The notes beneath the pieces were generated by a model. It saw nothing but the letters and a program-made list of their open reading frames with translations, searched no databases and was not told where the DNA came from. Positions 46,331 through 55,396 of a DNA stretch of 64,000 nt are shown here, in pieces (position 1 is the stretch's first letter; the number at the start of each line of letters is the position of its first letter). This DNA comes from Oceanicoccus sp. KOV_DT_Chl (GTDB taxonomy: Bacteria > Pseudomonadota > Gammaproteobacteria > Pseudomonadales > Dasaniaceae): NCBI RefSeq assembly GCF_900120175.1, contig NZ_FQLF01000002.1, positions 1,302,001 through 1,366,000 of the forward strand. Direction: 5' to 3'. Both the position numbers and the translations under genes were made by a program.

Positions 46331-46504
46331 GTTGTATCGCTCCTTGCCAAAGCGGACGTCAGCGTTTTTACTCTGAACCACGCTATCCACATTCAGCAGT
46401 TAATCTTGTAGAATCACCCAAACACAATCAAACAGACGAAAAGCCCAAGCCAAATGCAGGCCTTATCGGGCAAGGTACCCAGAATGACACTACCTATTAC
46501 ACCT

Positions 46505-46807
46505 ATGAATCGCGTTATTTCTTGCCTGTGGCTTTCGCTTTGTCTCGCCAGCTGCCAAACCGCCTCCGAATTACAGAAGGCTTCGACCAGCGGCAGTATT
46601 GCTGCAGCCGTTTCATGCGACCAAATTTACAGCGCCTTTAACGCTTATAAATCAGACAAAAGTACAATACAGTCACTTATGGTTTTGACCGGTGCCACCG
46701 GTGTGAATTTACAGAACGCGAGCCAGCAAACAATTGATAGCTATTACCAGACCGCCCGCAACAACGCAAATATTGCACTCGCTGTTCAGGGCTGCCACCC
46801 GCTGTAG
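46505..46807 (+). CDS. Small lipoprotein
   Basis: ATG 46505 gives MNRVISCLWLSLCLASCQTA with lipobox LASC (Cys17); upstream in-frame ATGs would bury the signal. The 100-residue protein has a Ser/Thr/Ala-rich mature part with two further Cys (SCDQIYSAFNAYKSDKS, VQGCHPL). No domain is recognised. Confidence 0.65.
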   Translation: MNRVISCLWLSLCLASCQTASELQKASTSGSIAAAVSCDQIYSAFNAYKSDKSTIQSLMVLTGATGVNLQNASQQTIDSYYQTARNNANIALAVQGCHPL

Positions 46808-47134
46808 TACATTTATCATTACAACATGCGAAGTGGGTTATTTTTAAGAAAATGCTGGCCGACTACACTTTATTTAACCACTTCCAGCGGGTTTTCTGCT
46901 TCTCCAACACCGCGCACATCTGACTAGCACTAAACCACGTCAACCAAAGCAGAAAATCTCTATAAGAAAGCTTATCTAGTTGATCAAAAAACCCGTTAAG
47001 TCCTCTTTTACCGCATTGGATTCCCGCCTGCACGCACGACTGTCAGGGATAAAATGTCGTTTGTAGCACTTGAGTCTATAAATACAAGGCTAACTCTATG
47101 AAATGCAAAGTTGAAACTTGATTTCCAGGTCGTC

Positions 47135-47195
47135 ATCCTACGCGCAGAGCCTGCCCCCGTATGCTTTAGGCGGGAGCAGGCTCTGCGCGTAGGAT
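47135..47195. repeat. Long inverted repeat, 25-bp arms
   Basis: The left arm starts ATCCTACGCGCAGAGCCTGC and the right arm ends GCAGGCTCTGCGCGTAGGAT; 24 of 25 pairs match around an 11-base loop. There is no T-run, so it is a REP/MITE-like element more than a terminator. Confidence 0.9.
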
Positions 47196-47292
47196 CCAGA
47201 GTTACGGAGTGCATACAGTCGACACTTGTAAAACACGCTGTTTTTGCAGTGTATAAAAGAGTTCAAGTAATTTTGATCATTAATCGCAACTG

Positions 47293-47327
47293 GATGCCCG
47301 CCCCCGATTCAATCTTTCGAGGGCAGG
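47293..47327. repeat. Imperfect hairpin related to the one at 47135
   Basis: GCCCGCCCCCG and CGAGGGCAGGC form an imperfect stem. The arm resembles GCCTGCCCCCG of the neighbouring long repeat. Confidence 0.55.
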
Positions 47328-47456
47328 CTTTTCGCGGGTAAGACTAATTTAAATTATCCCGGACAGCAGTGCGCCTGCGCAGGGATAACTATGATTTTAT
47401 ATTCTTCCGCTTTAGGTTAAGGGCGAACATCCGGGTTTTTACTCTGCCACAATCTC

Positions 47457-47804
47457 TCATGCAGCCGCTTTTTTAACAAACTCGGATTTCAACATCATTT
47501 CCCCGACTTTATCGACCCGGCAATCGATGTTGTGGTCACCATCAACAATACGATTTATCTTGAGTTTGGTACCTATTTTTAACACGCTGGAACTGCCTTT
47601 GACTTTCAGGTCTTTAATCAGCGTGGCGTTGTCACCTTCAAAAAGATCATTACCATTGGCATCTTTTACCTTTAGCAATTGTTCTGAACTATCCTCCTGA
47701 GAGTTTGCTTGCCATTCATGGGCGCACTCTGGACACACAAATAAATCGCGATCTTCATAGGTTAATTGAGACTGGCACTTCGGGCACGCTGGGTAGCTAC
47801 TCAT
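47457..47804 (-). CDS. phnA: PhnA/YjdM-family zinc-ribbon protein
   Basis: This 115-residue protein has an N-terminal zinc ribbon with CPKC and CPEC ([26 protein letters not shown]), then the PhnA domain [28 protein letters not shown] and [21 protein letters not shown]. It is common in proteobacteria. The name comes from linkage to phosphonate genes; the YjdM role is unproven, and no phn genes are present here. It follows the 76-residue gene and SulP gene on the same strand. Confidence 0.93.
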   Translation of the reverse strand: MSSYPACPKCQSQLTYEDRDLFVCPECAHEWQANSQEDSSEQLLKVKDANGNDLFEGDNATLIKDLKVKGSSSVLKIGTKLKINRIVDGDHNIDCRVDKVGEMMLKSEFVKKAAA

Positions 47805-47825
47805 AAAAATTTTCCTTATCGAGAA

Positions 47826-48056
47826 TTACAAAAAAACGGTAAAATTTTTCAGGCCCAGCGATTTGATCATCTGAGTCAATGTATTCAAGTCATCACTGGC
47901 AATGGGTTCGTCTTCATTATCGGCGAGAATATAAAATTTATTTTGGTGGTCGCTTAACATCAAAAACCACTGGCTCCGAGACTGAGGGCTCACTCTGACC
48001 TGCGCCTCTTGCCACTGCCCGTCTCTTCCCAATGCAATTGCATCATCCAACTTCAT
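47826..48056 (-). CDS. Small conserved-looking protein, 76 residues
   Basis: It begins 1 base after the SulP stop and ends 21 bases before phnA, so it sits in one operon with both. It has mixed alpha/beta character (SQWFLMLSDHQNKFYILADNEDEPIASDDLNTLTQMIKSLGL) and no signal. No family is recognised. Confidence 0.55.
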   Translation of the reverse strand: MKLDDAIALGRDGQWQEAQVRVSPQSRSQWFLMLSDHQNKFYILADNEDEPIASDDLNTLTQMIKSLGLKNFTVFL

Positions 48057-48057
48057 A

Positions 48058-49895
48058 TTATTTTCCTGTAGTTATAACATTATCAATCGCTTCATCCAGA
48101 GTTGAAAACGATAAATCCAGCGGACCTTTAACTTCCGTTCGCGCTCGCGCTAAAGTCTTTAAAGGTTGAAATTGCCAGCTGGAAAAACGAATCGGTATTT
48201 GTTTTTTTTCACAATAGGATATTAACTTCTCAATCGCCGACAGCCCACCTGCATCCAGATAAGCGCTGTACTGCATATGCAAGACAATGCCATCATGACC
48301 TTCAAGCTGTTGCGACAGTTCACCAAAAATACGATCTGCAGCTGCGAAGAACAATGCGCCGCGGATTTTAAATACCTTACAATTCGCCGGTAACGCTTTG
48401 TGCACAAAATCGCGGTTGTCGGTAATGTCAATTACCTGGGTTAGTGCCGCTAGCTCTTTCATAAACAGTAGTGAGGCCAACAGGATACCGGCGGTTATGG
48501 CGATCACCATATCGAAAAAAACAGTCAACGATAAACAGGTCAACAGCACCAACACATCACTGCCAGGCGAGCGCTTAACCAACTTAAGCGACTTGGTTGC
48601 TTCACTCATATTCCAGGCAACCACTATCAGCAGCGCGGCCATCGCTGGCATGGGTATATACGCAAGCGCCCGGGACAGCAGCAGCAATCCCAGCAAGACA
48701 ACCAGCGCATGGATAATGGCCGCAATGGGCGAGACCGCTCCAACTTTGAAGTTGGTCGCCGAGCGCGCAATTGCTGCCGTTGCCGTCATCCCACCAAAAA
48801 AAGGTGTGACCAAATTACCCAAACCCTGAGCCAGTAATTCGCTGTTAGCACTGTGACGCTTGCCGGACATACCGTCCAACACCACCGCACATAACAAGGA
48901 TTCGATTGCACCCAGCATAGCTATAGCAAAAGCCGAGGGCAGCAGCTCCGAAATCAGCGACAGCGACAACACCAGAGGTTGGCCATCAGCCCCAGCACGG
49001 TTCCAGGGCCACTCTATAGTCGGCAGATAAGGAGGAATACCTGCCGCTACACTGCCATCTGCCAGCAGATACTGAAAGCGGGAACCGATGGTATCTACTT
49101 CGACCCCCACCCCCCTCAGCACCACCCCAAAGACACAAGCCAACACCAGCGCCGGCAAGTACGGCGGTATCGGCGTGCGCAATCGCGGCCAGATAATCAT
49201 CACCGTGAGGGTGAATAACGCAATCAGAGTGCTACCCGCCTGTGCCTGCAGCAGGTTGTCGCCAATGATGGTGACTTTGCTAACAAAATGCTCCGGCATC
49301 TCGTCAATGGGTAGCCCCATAAAATCTGGCAGCTGCAACACCGCAATCACAATCGCGATACCACCGGTAAAACCCAGCGTCACCGATTCCGGGATATATT
49401 CGATAAAACGCCTAGCCGCGCATAGGCCATGGCAATCAAAATAGTGCCGGCCATTATTGACGCTAACAACAACCCGGCTAAACCATACTTGCTTGTCAAA
49501 GGATGCAAAATAACCACAAAAGCTGCCGTCGGCCCTGAAATACTAAAACGGCTGCCACCGGTCAACGCAATAAGGGCGCCAGCGATAATCGCCGTATACA
49601 AGCCATATTGAGGTGGCACCCCACTGGCGATAGCCAAAGCCATGGCGAGCGGAATCGCAATCACCCCAACCGTCATGCCGGCAATAACATCTTTGGTTAA
49701 CTCCGCCCGACCATAGCCTTCACCCAGCGCTTCGCGCAGGGCATATGCCACCCGCAACGAAAAAAGAGGGCGCGGTGCGACATCGTGGTGTCTCCTCAAT
49801 GAATAATGGAACAAATAACCCTCAGGCGAGCTAACACCAGCAACAAATCCTAAACTGGCTCTTGCATTCGCATTATATGTTAATACAATTAACAT
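48058..49895 (-). pseudogene. SulP-family anion transporter, one apparent frameshift
   Basis: Two frames make one SulP protein: adding a base at 49410-49412 gives [35 protein letters not shown]-terminal SulP signature is [55 protein letters not shown]. The C-terminal STAS domain follows (CKVFKIRGALFFAAADRIFGELSQQL...YLDAGGLSAIEKLISYC). It transports sulfate, bicarbonate or similar anions. The start is uncertain: GAGGAG precedes an ATG at about 49785 that is in another frame from the conserved N-terminus, so a second small error may exist there. Confidence 0.88.
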
Positions 49896-50225
49896 TCAAT
49901 ACGAGATGATATTCCCTATAACTACCCACAGATGCCCCGCGATGAAAACTTCAATGAGTTCACTGCAAGGTAACTGTAGGCATAATTACCAAACCTTGGT
50001 GGCCCTCAATAGGGATGGTTACTGCTGGCAAGCGCTATCTGGCTCTGTGGGAAAATAAAAAGGAGGCGCTCGGTGATCAATGATGTGCCACCACAATAAC
50101 GCAGGGTTTCCATCCCCTGCCCAGGCATCAAAGTATTAAACCAAACGGATCAGCAACGCCATACCAACACCAATACTGCAGCTGGTAGTGTCAGATGGTT
50201 TCACTATCTTAACAATTGAATTAAC
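49896..50225. other. Non-coding gap
   Basis: These 330 bases lie between divergent genes. No repeat, RNA or clear promoter is recognised. Confidence 0.45.
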
Positions 50226-50444
50226 ATGCCAGCTTTTTTAAAAATGAGCCGCCCTATGGAAAAACGCACCGCACGATTAACACTCTTGGTTGACCCCCAA
50301 AAAAAAGCGGTCTTTGAAAAACTCTGTGAGCAAGAAGACGTCACTCCATCACAAAAAATTCGTCAGTTTATGCGCGAATATATCGAGCAAGCGATGGGGC
50401 CAGACTGGAAGCAACAGGTTTTTAGTAACGATGAGCAGGATTAG
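50226..50444 (+). CDS. Ribbon-helix-helix-like small protein
   Basis: This protein has 72 residues from ATG 50226, or 62 from ATG 50256 (MEKRTARLTLLVD). RTARLTLLVDPQKKAVFEKLCEQEDVTPSQKIRQFMREYIEQ has the beta strand-helix-helix pattern of CopG/Arc-type DNA-binding proteins. There is no toxin gene beside it. It may regulate neighbouring genes. Confidence 0.65.
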   Translation: MPAFLKMSRPMEKRTARLTLLVDPQKKAVFEKLCEQEDVTPSQKIRQFMREYIEQAMGPDWKQQVFSNDEQD

Positions 50445-50658
50445 ATTACACCTTGCCAGCTTGGTTGCTGACGATGCGACTGCAAGACATTGTCACGGGA
50501 TAAGCACACCCGCATAGTGTTAAAGCTGCCATTAACATCACAGCCTCCTTATTAAGATACACATTCCATAAAAACAGAATCAATAGCTTTTAGCCAACTC
50601 TTAACTGAAAAGCGACAAGAGCGAACACCAGCGTCTTTACTGACCCCAATCGCACAAA

Positions 50659-51036
50659 CTATAACGCTTCAAGTATCCATTTTCTGGCAGCATGCTCTGA
50701 ATAAAACCATTCGGTCATCCAAGGCATGCCCTCAGTTAAGAGGACATAGAGTGATACCAAAGACTGCCCCAATTCATTATTGGGCAGAACTGTGGGGTTT
50801 AAAATGAACGGGTTGGTTTTTGCTAACGCACTATTGTAAGCAACAAGAGTTTTAACATGCCTCTCTTCAGCATCAATCGCCGTTGCGCCTGTAAAGTCAC
50901 CAATGATGTATTTAACGCTATCAATTCGGTGGTCACTTGCTAGCTTCAAGACATGGGATAATATTTCATCACCCCCTAACTCACCGGTATATAGCATGTG
51001 GAGCCCTTTGGATTCCCAGACATTCTCAATTGGCAT
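50659..51036 (-). CDS. SpoIIAA/STAS-like protein of unknown function
   Basis: The 125-residue soluble protein has the pattern of STAS/SpoIIAA-like domains: GLHMLYTGELGGDEILSHVLKLASDHR, YIIGDFTGATAID, then helix and final HAARKWI. The assignment is tentative. It is a single gene without an operon partner. Confidence 0.55.
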   Translation of the reverse strand: MPIENVWESKGLHMLYTGELGGDEILSHVLKLASDHRIDSVKYIIGDFTGATAIDAEERHVKTLVAYNSALAKTNPFILNPTVLPNNELGQSLVSLYVLLTEGMPWMTEWFYSEHAARKWILEAL

Positions 51037-51414
51037 CTGTATAAAGCTCTTCTGCTAAAAGGTGGAGGATTATAAAGACTCCGCTGTAAAAGATATAGAT
51101 ATTTGGGATCAGAGTAAAAACCCGGGTAAAACCCCTGCAAAGTAATCTCGCCAAAGAACGCGAAGATCTCAAGACTCTTAACCGCCTGAATGAAGAAACT
51201 GGTTTAGAGTCAAGCCGCTAATAACTTACTAAAAAACAAAGCCCACCTGACATATAGAAGTTTAGATCTAACAACCACTCGAGAAGCCACTTCACGGGTC
51301 TCAATGAGCACCTCCTTCCGCCAGCTCAATAGCTCACCGTAATACAGACATAAATCCGTGTCTGTTTTATCGGGCCAAGTTCAACCTACTGCCCTTACAT
51401 TAATTCTTATGCAC
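51037..51414. other. Gap containing a decayed copy of the coiled-coil gene
   Basis: It starts with a half copy of the family C repeat (about 51106-51121, GATCAGAGTAAAAACC) and continues with the relic described at 51119-51350. Confidence 0.65.
51119..51350 (+). pseudogene. Decayed partial duplicate of the coiled-coil gene and its flank
   Basis: Segments CCTGCAAAGTAATCTCGCCAAAGAACGCGAAGA and ATGAAGAAACTGGT...AGTCAAGCCGCTAA.AACTTACT match 45931-46064 with deletions and stops. The following non-coding part (GAAGCCACTTCACGGGTCTCA...ACAGACAT) matches the flank at 46231-46302. Only the 3' half is left. Confidence 0.75.
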
Positions 51415-52035
51415 TTATGCTTTTATAGCTGATCCAATACTCATGTACGTGGCAAATTTCGCGAATTTATTCATATACATATTATCATTCCACTCAATTT
51501 TAAAACCTGACTCTTCAATATTTTTAACGACAGTTCTATTTAAGTTACAACCACCAAATAATTTACCCCACACAGGATTCAATTTGTCTTGCAACCGTTC
51601 AACTGAAGAATCAGGTGATCTACCATGTTCACAAAAAAGTAATTTACCTTGAGGTTTTAAGACTCTGTACATCTGTTCCATTGCCACACGCCAATCAGGA
51701 ATTGTGCATAATGTATATGTTAGAACGATAGAATCAACAGAACTGTCTTCAAGAGGAATTTTTTCTCCTGGAAGCCCTAACCATTCAACATGAACGGGGG
51801 ATTTTTTTAAATTCTTACTGGCTCTTTTACGCATACCTACAGAGGGTTCAAGCCCCCAAACTTTATTGACTTGAGTTGAATCATATAAATCGAGATTTAA
51901 AGCCGAGCCCATTCCCACCTCTAACACATCGCCATAAGCCAGCGGAACCACTTTCGCTCGTAACTCCATAATATCTGGAGTAGAACATCCACAATTTATG
52001 ATATGCGGAAGAATTTTTTCTTCATAAAAGCTCAC
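51415..52035 (-). CDS. SAM-dependent methyltransferase (UbiE/METTL7-like)
   Basis: The 206-residue protein has motif I VLEVGMGSALNLDLYD, acidic motif WGLEPSVGMRKRA, motif II VDSIVLTYTLCTIPDWRVAMEQMYRVLKPQGKLLFCEHGRSPD and a Cys-containing acceptor region WGKLFGGCNLNRTVVKNIEESGF typical of METTL7-like enzymes. It lies 134 bases downstream of the homocysteine methyltransferase on the same strand; a methyl-group link is possible. Confidence 0.88.
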   Translation of the reverse strand: MSFYEEKILPHIINCGCSTPDIMELRAKVVPLAYGDVLEVGMGSALNLDLYDSTQVNKVWGLEPSVGMRKRASKNLKKSPVHVEWLGLPGEKIPLEDSSVDSIVLTYTLCTIPDWRVAMEQMYRVLKPQGKLLFCEHGRSPDSSVERLQDKLNPVWGKLFGGCNLNRTVVKNIEESGFKIEWNDNMYMNKFAKFATYMSIGSAIKA

Positions 52036-52169
52036 AATAATATCTCCAGTTTGTCCAAAAAAACAATATACAGTAATAGCGAATTCCAGTACTTACCACT
52101 AACAACAGCTAAAACACTGGAGAAAATTTGATTCTCTCGAGTACTTTGACCTGTTACATGAGGCCATAT

Positions 52170-53108
52170 CTAGATAACATTTTTAGCAATCTCTTTAAGG
52201 TGTTTATCCCAAGTCCCGCAACACCCACCAAAAATATCCATATGTGAATGGCGCTTCATTAAGCCTCCAACCTGCTCCCCAAGCGCTACAGGATCGCCAT
52301 CTTCCAAGTGACCTATCTTACATAAACTAATTTTATCCATAGCGGATGCATTAGGACGTACACCTCTAATTCTTTTCATCCAATTTTCATTTTCGAATGC
52401 TGGCTCATACTCAAGGGGGTGAACACAATTTATCATATAAAAATCTACAGAACTGTCAGTTCTTTCATCAATAGCACTAATTGCTTCACCTAAAGAAGGC
52501 CCGCTGTTTAACCTTGAAGAAGAGTCTAAAGATAGTGATATACAAAGTGGCAATCCAATTTCTTTTGCGGCTCTAGCTACACCTATTGATTCTTCTATGT
52601 TGTTAAACGTAATGGCTGTAACCAAATCAACGTCTGCTTCTTTTAAAGTAGATAACTGTACAGAATGATATTCTTGAGCTTCCTCTGCATTTATATTTCC
52701 GCCTTTTCCGTAAGCATCACCTCTTGGCCCGATTAAGCCTTGTATCAGGGTTTCATTGATCTCCCCAGAGAAAGGGGATGCTGTTTTTCGAATGAACTCT
52801 ATACATTCGTGATTGATATCCGCAAGTTCCCGGTCAGAATATCCAAGTTTTCTCCCCCAATCGGGACTAGCTCGATAATCAAGGCCTCCTACTAACGCCG
52901 ACATATTATATTCTGAAACAGCTGAGAAGTACTGCTCATACATTTGCTTCAATTTGGATACTGCCTTGGGGTTTTTAAGCAACTCAAATACTGCGAAATA
53001 TGGGAAGTCAAAACCATGCTTATACATCACCTCTGTTTCAGTGCCTCCCTCGCACATATAAAATTTACCTGACTCTTGTTTGGGAAACTCAACTCTATGT
53101 GTCATCAC
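52170..53108 (-). CDS. Homocysteine S-methyltransferase family protein
   Basis: The 312-residue TIM barrel has the zinc-binding Cys residues in place: INCVHP and the C-terminal FGGCCGTWDKHL. The N-terminus GKFYMCEGGTETEVMYKHG is the family's DGG-like start (here EGG). Such enzymes move methyl from S-methylmethionine, betaine or related sulfonium donors to homocysteine. It is a diverged paralogue of the next gene. It is AT-richer than its paralogue, which suggests separate origins. Confidence 0.9.
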   Translation of the reverse strand: MMTHRVEFPKQESGKFYMCEGGTETEVMYKHGFDFPYFAVFELLKNPKAVSKLKQMYEQYFSAVSEYNMSALVGGLDYRASPDWGRKLGYSDRELADINHECIEFIRKTASPFSGEINETLIQGLIGPRGDAYGKGGNINAEEAQEYHSVQLSTLKEADVDLVTAITFNNIEESIGVARAAKEIGLPLCISLSLDSSSRLNSGPSLGEAISAIDERTDSSVDFYMINCVHPLEYEPAFENENWMKRIRGVRPNASAMDKISLCKIGHLEDGDPVALGEQVGGLMKRHSHMDIFGGCCGTWDKHLKEIAKNVI

Positions 53109-53298
53109 TAATTATTCCTGGAAAATGTCATTGTCGCCTAACACCTGGAAAAATGGCCACCAAAGTGAACTTCGAGACATTTTTCTTGGTGTTGCACCGA
53201 TAAATATTTAAAGCCATACCCACTGACAGCATAAAATGCTTATGCTCATCAAGCTGCTAGCTCAAACCCCATCAAAATTCTGACTTGTATTGCGTGCC

Positions 53299-53340
53299 GT
53301 CAGAGTAAAAAACCAATAGCCTGGTTTTTTACTCTGACCC
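53299..53340. repeat. REP family C inverted repeat, copy 1
   Basis: GTCAGAGTAAAAAACC and GGTTTTTTACTCTGAC are perfect 16-bp arms with an 8-base loop. It lies just downstream of the second methyltransferase gene and may also terminate transcription. Confidence 0.9.
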
Positions 53341-53363
53341 AATGATTGCAATAATGGTGAATG

Positions 53364-54319
53364 CTAAGCACACTGTGCCATCGTGCAGCAATGGCTGCCG
53401 ATAGCACTGATATGGCGATCATCTGTACCGCAGCAGCCCCCAGAATATTGAAATGAGGAAATTGTAACAGTAGCGTTTGATACTGCTGCCCTAGCTCGAC
53501 CGGGTTACCGCTGTCGAGAGTTTCCGCAGCATCAAGTTCCGCATGCGATAGCCTTGAAGCATTAGCCTTTATACCTCGGATACGCTTTACCCAAGGTTCG
53601 CCATCAACCAGTGCCTGGCTAAAGTGTTCTGGGTGCGCACAATTAATCATATAGTATGCGGGATAGCTATCGGTCGCGGCGTCGACCTGTTCAATCGCGT
53701 CAGCCAGAGTAATGCCGCAAGGAAGCCGGCCATCAATTTCAGTGGTGAACGAAAGAACAACAGGGATATTGGCATCCCTGGCAGCGATGCTGATGCCAAT
53801 TGCTTCCTCGGGATATGTCAGTGTGAACGCAGTGACCATGTCAGCGTCGGTGCTAGCAAAAGTATCAATTTGCTCGCTGTGATAGTGGGCGGCTTCCGTA
53901 GCAGTCATTTTTTTACCAACCTGATAACCGTCGCCGCGGGGTCCTATCGCTCCGCTAATCACCATGGGGCATTGCGGTAATGTGTACTCATCGCGAATTT
54001 TTGTCATCAGTTTTATGCCACGGCGATTGATATCGGCTAGCTGCTCCCGGTTGTATCCCAGCAGCGTTGCCCAGTCCGAATTAGCGCGCCAGGTTGGTGT
54101 ATCCAAAATGAACCCGCAGTGCGATTGCACGGCTATCTGTGCGTAGGTTTCGTAGTAGTCAGTGAGTGCTGCCATTCCCTCTGGTGAATCTAACAGTGGA
54201 AACGAGGCGAAATGGGGCAAATCAATTCCCTTGGTGAATAGTAATGTGGTTTCCATTCCGCCATCGGATAAAAATGTAGTATTCCCAAGTTGGGGTAGAG
54301 CGTTGCGATAGTTTTTCAT
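53364..54319 (-). pseudogene. Homocysteine S-methyltransferase, one apparent frameshift at the zinc site
   Basis: The frame reads FLSDGGMETTLLFTKGIDLPHFASFPLL at the N-terminus and YMINCAHPEHF in the middle, both family hallmarks. At run CCCCC 53437-53441 one base is missing; adding it changes ILGAAAVQM to ILGGCCGTDDRHI, restoring the Cys-Cys zinc ligands and a stop at 53364-53366 (about 318 residues). As written, the enzyme would lose its zinc site and run to 53300. It is divergent from a TetR regulator. Confidence 0.85.
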
Positions 54320-54493
54320 GTTGCCATCCTCTTTTATTGGACTCGGTTAATGATGGCGCACAGTGTAAGATTGATATGCCGAAAAAGCAGTGGACTGGTG
54401 GTATCGAAACGAGCATTAGTTTTTTTCTTTTAAAATCAAAAAGATAAATAAATATTGTCGGTGTAATGAGTAAATTGTCGGTGTCGTACATCG

Positions 54494-54520
54494 GTTAACT
54501 ATACTTGCAGTGCAGTTAAC
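54494..54520. promoter_or_regulatory. Candidate TetR operator
   Basis: Inverted repeat GTTAACT...AGTTAAC has inner CTTGCAG, 27 bases in all. It sits 34 bases before the TetR start in the divergent region. A direct repeat ATTGTCGGTGT (54454, 54473) lies beside it. Confidence 0.45.
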
Positions 54521-54553
54521 AAAGCACAATATCAACCAAGCAAAGGAGCGGTT

Positions 54554-55165
54554 TTGAATACCAGAGCAAACAATAGCAAGGAACGGATACTTACCGTCGC
54601 TGAAGCATTGATTCTTAAGCAGGGTTTTGCAGGTACATCTATCGATGATGTGCTGGATCATGCGGCAATTACCAAGGGCGGATTTTTCTATCACTTCAAG
54701 GGCAAGACGGATCTGGCCAAGAGCTTGGTGGAGCGCTACCTGGCCACCGACGAAGAAATTTTTAGTGGTATGTTTAAACGAGCCGATGAGCTAAGTGAAG
54801 ATCCATTGCAGCGGCTGTTGATCTTTCTCAAGTTAATGGCCGAAATGATGGCTGATTTAGAGAGTACTCACCCAGGCTGTTTGGTTGCAGGTTTTAGCTA
54901 TGAGAGTCAGCAGCTTAACGAGGAAGTTCATGCATTAATGAAACGCGGGGTGCTTAACTGGCGAGAGATGATTGTCGGGCGTTTGCAACTGGTACTGGCT
55001 GAGCGTGAACCCAGAGTGGAAGTATCCGTTGATTCCCTTGGCGATATGTTTACGTCTAGCATTGAGGGCGGCATCATTCTGGCCTTGGTACTGGGCGACA
55101 ACACCGTACTGGTTGAACAAATCCTGAACTATCGTACCCATCTGCGCCTGCTGTTCGAGTACTAA
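54554..55165 (+). CDS. TetR-family regulator
   Basis: The start is TTG 54554 with AGGAG 7 bases upstream. The protein is 203 residues. N-terminal HTH SKERILTVAEALILKQGFAGTSIDDVLDHAAITKGGFFYHFKGKTDLAKSLVERYL is a textbook TetR DNA-binding domain. The C-terminal domain (60-200) includes LLIFLKLMAEMMADLESTHPGCLVAGF, as in TetR_C-type sensors. It is divergent from the homocysteine methyltransferase gene, its likely target along with itself. Confidence 0.95.
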   Translation: MNTRANNSKERILTVAEALILKQGFAGTSIDDVLDHAAITKGGFFYHFKGKTDLAKSLVERYLATDEEIFSGMFKRADELSEDPLQRLLIFLKLMAEMMADLESTHPGCLVAGFSYESQQLNEEVHALMKRGVLNWREMIVGRLQLVLAEREPRVEVSVDSLGDMFTSSIEGGIILALVLGDNTVLVEQILNYRTHLRLLFEY

Positions 55166-55207
55166 ATCCGTAGGTTGTTTGTGTAACTAGATTTGAGGTC
55201 AGAGTAA

Positions 55208-55273
55208 GAGATTGGGGTCAGAGTAAAAACCAAGCATAAACCTTGCGGGAGTTTTTACTCTGACCCCAATCTC
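55208..55273. repeat. REP family C inverted repeat, copy 2, 23-bp perfect arms
   Basis: Arms GATTGGGGTCAGAGTAAAAA and the reverse complement (55208-55230, 55251-55273) enclose a 20-base loop. A half copy (GAGGTCAGAGTAAGAG) precedes it. Between convergent genes it could also stop transcription. Confidence 0.92.
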
Positions 55274-55396
55274 CTTTCTTCCAATAGCTGCATAACGCTA
55301 TCATCGTTTAAAATAAGTTCGCCCGCTTTTGTCCTCAATAAAAGATCAATACGATCTATAACCCCGTCACAATTAAGATAGTGGGGGCAGAGCCTC

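Larger units (their letters stand above)
46808..47456. other. Gap with two REP-like hairpins
   Basis: No gene is supported. It holds a long hairpin (47135-47195) and a related weaker one (47293-47327). Confidence 0.6.
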
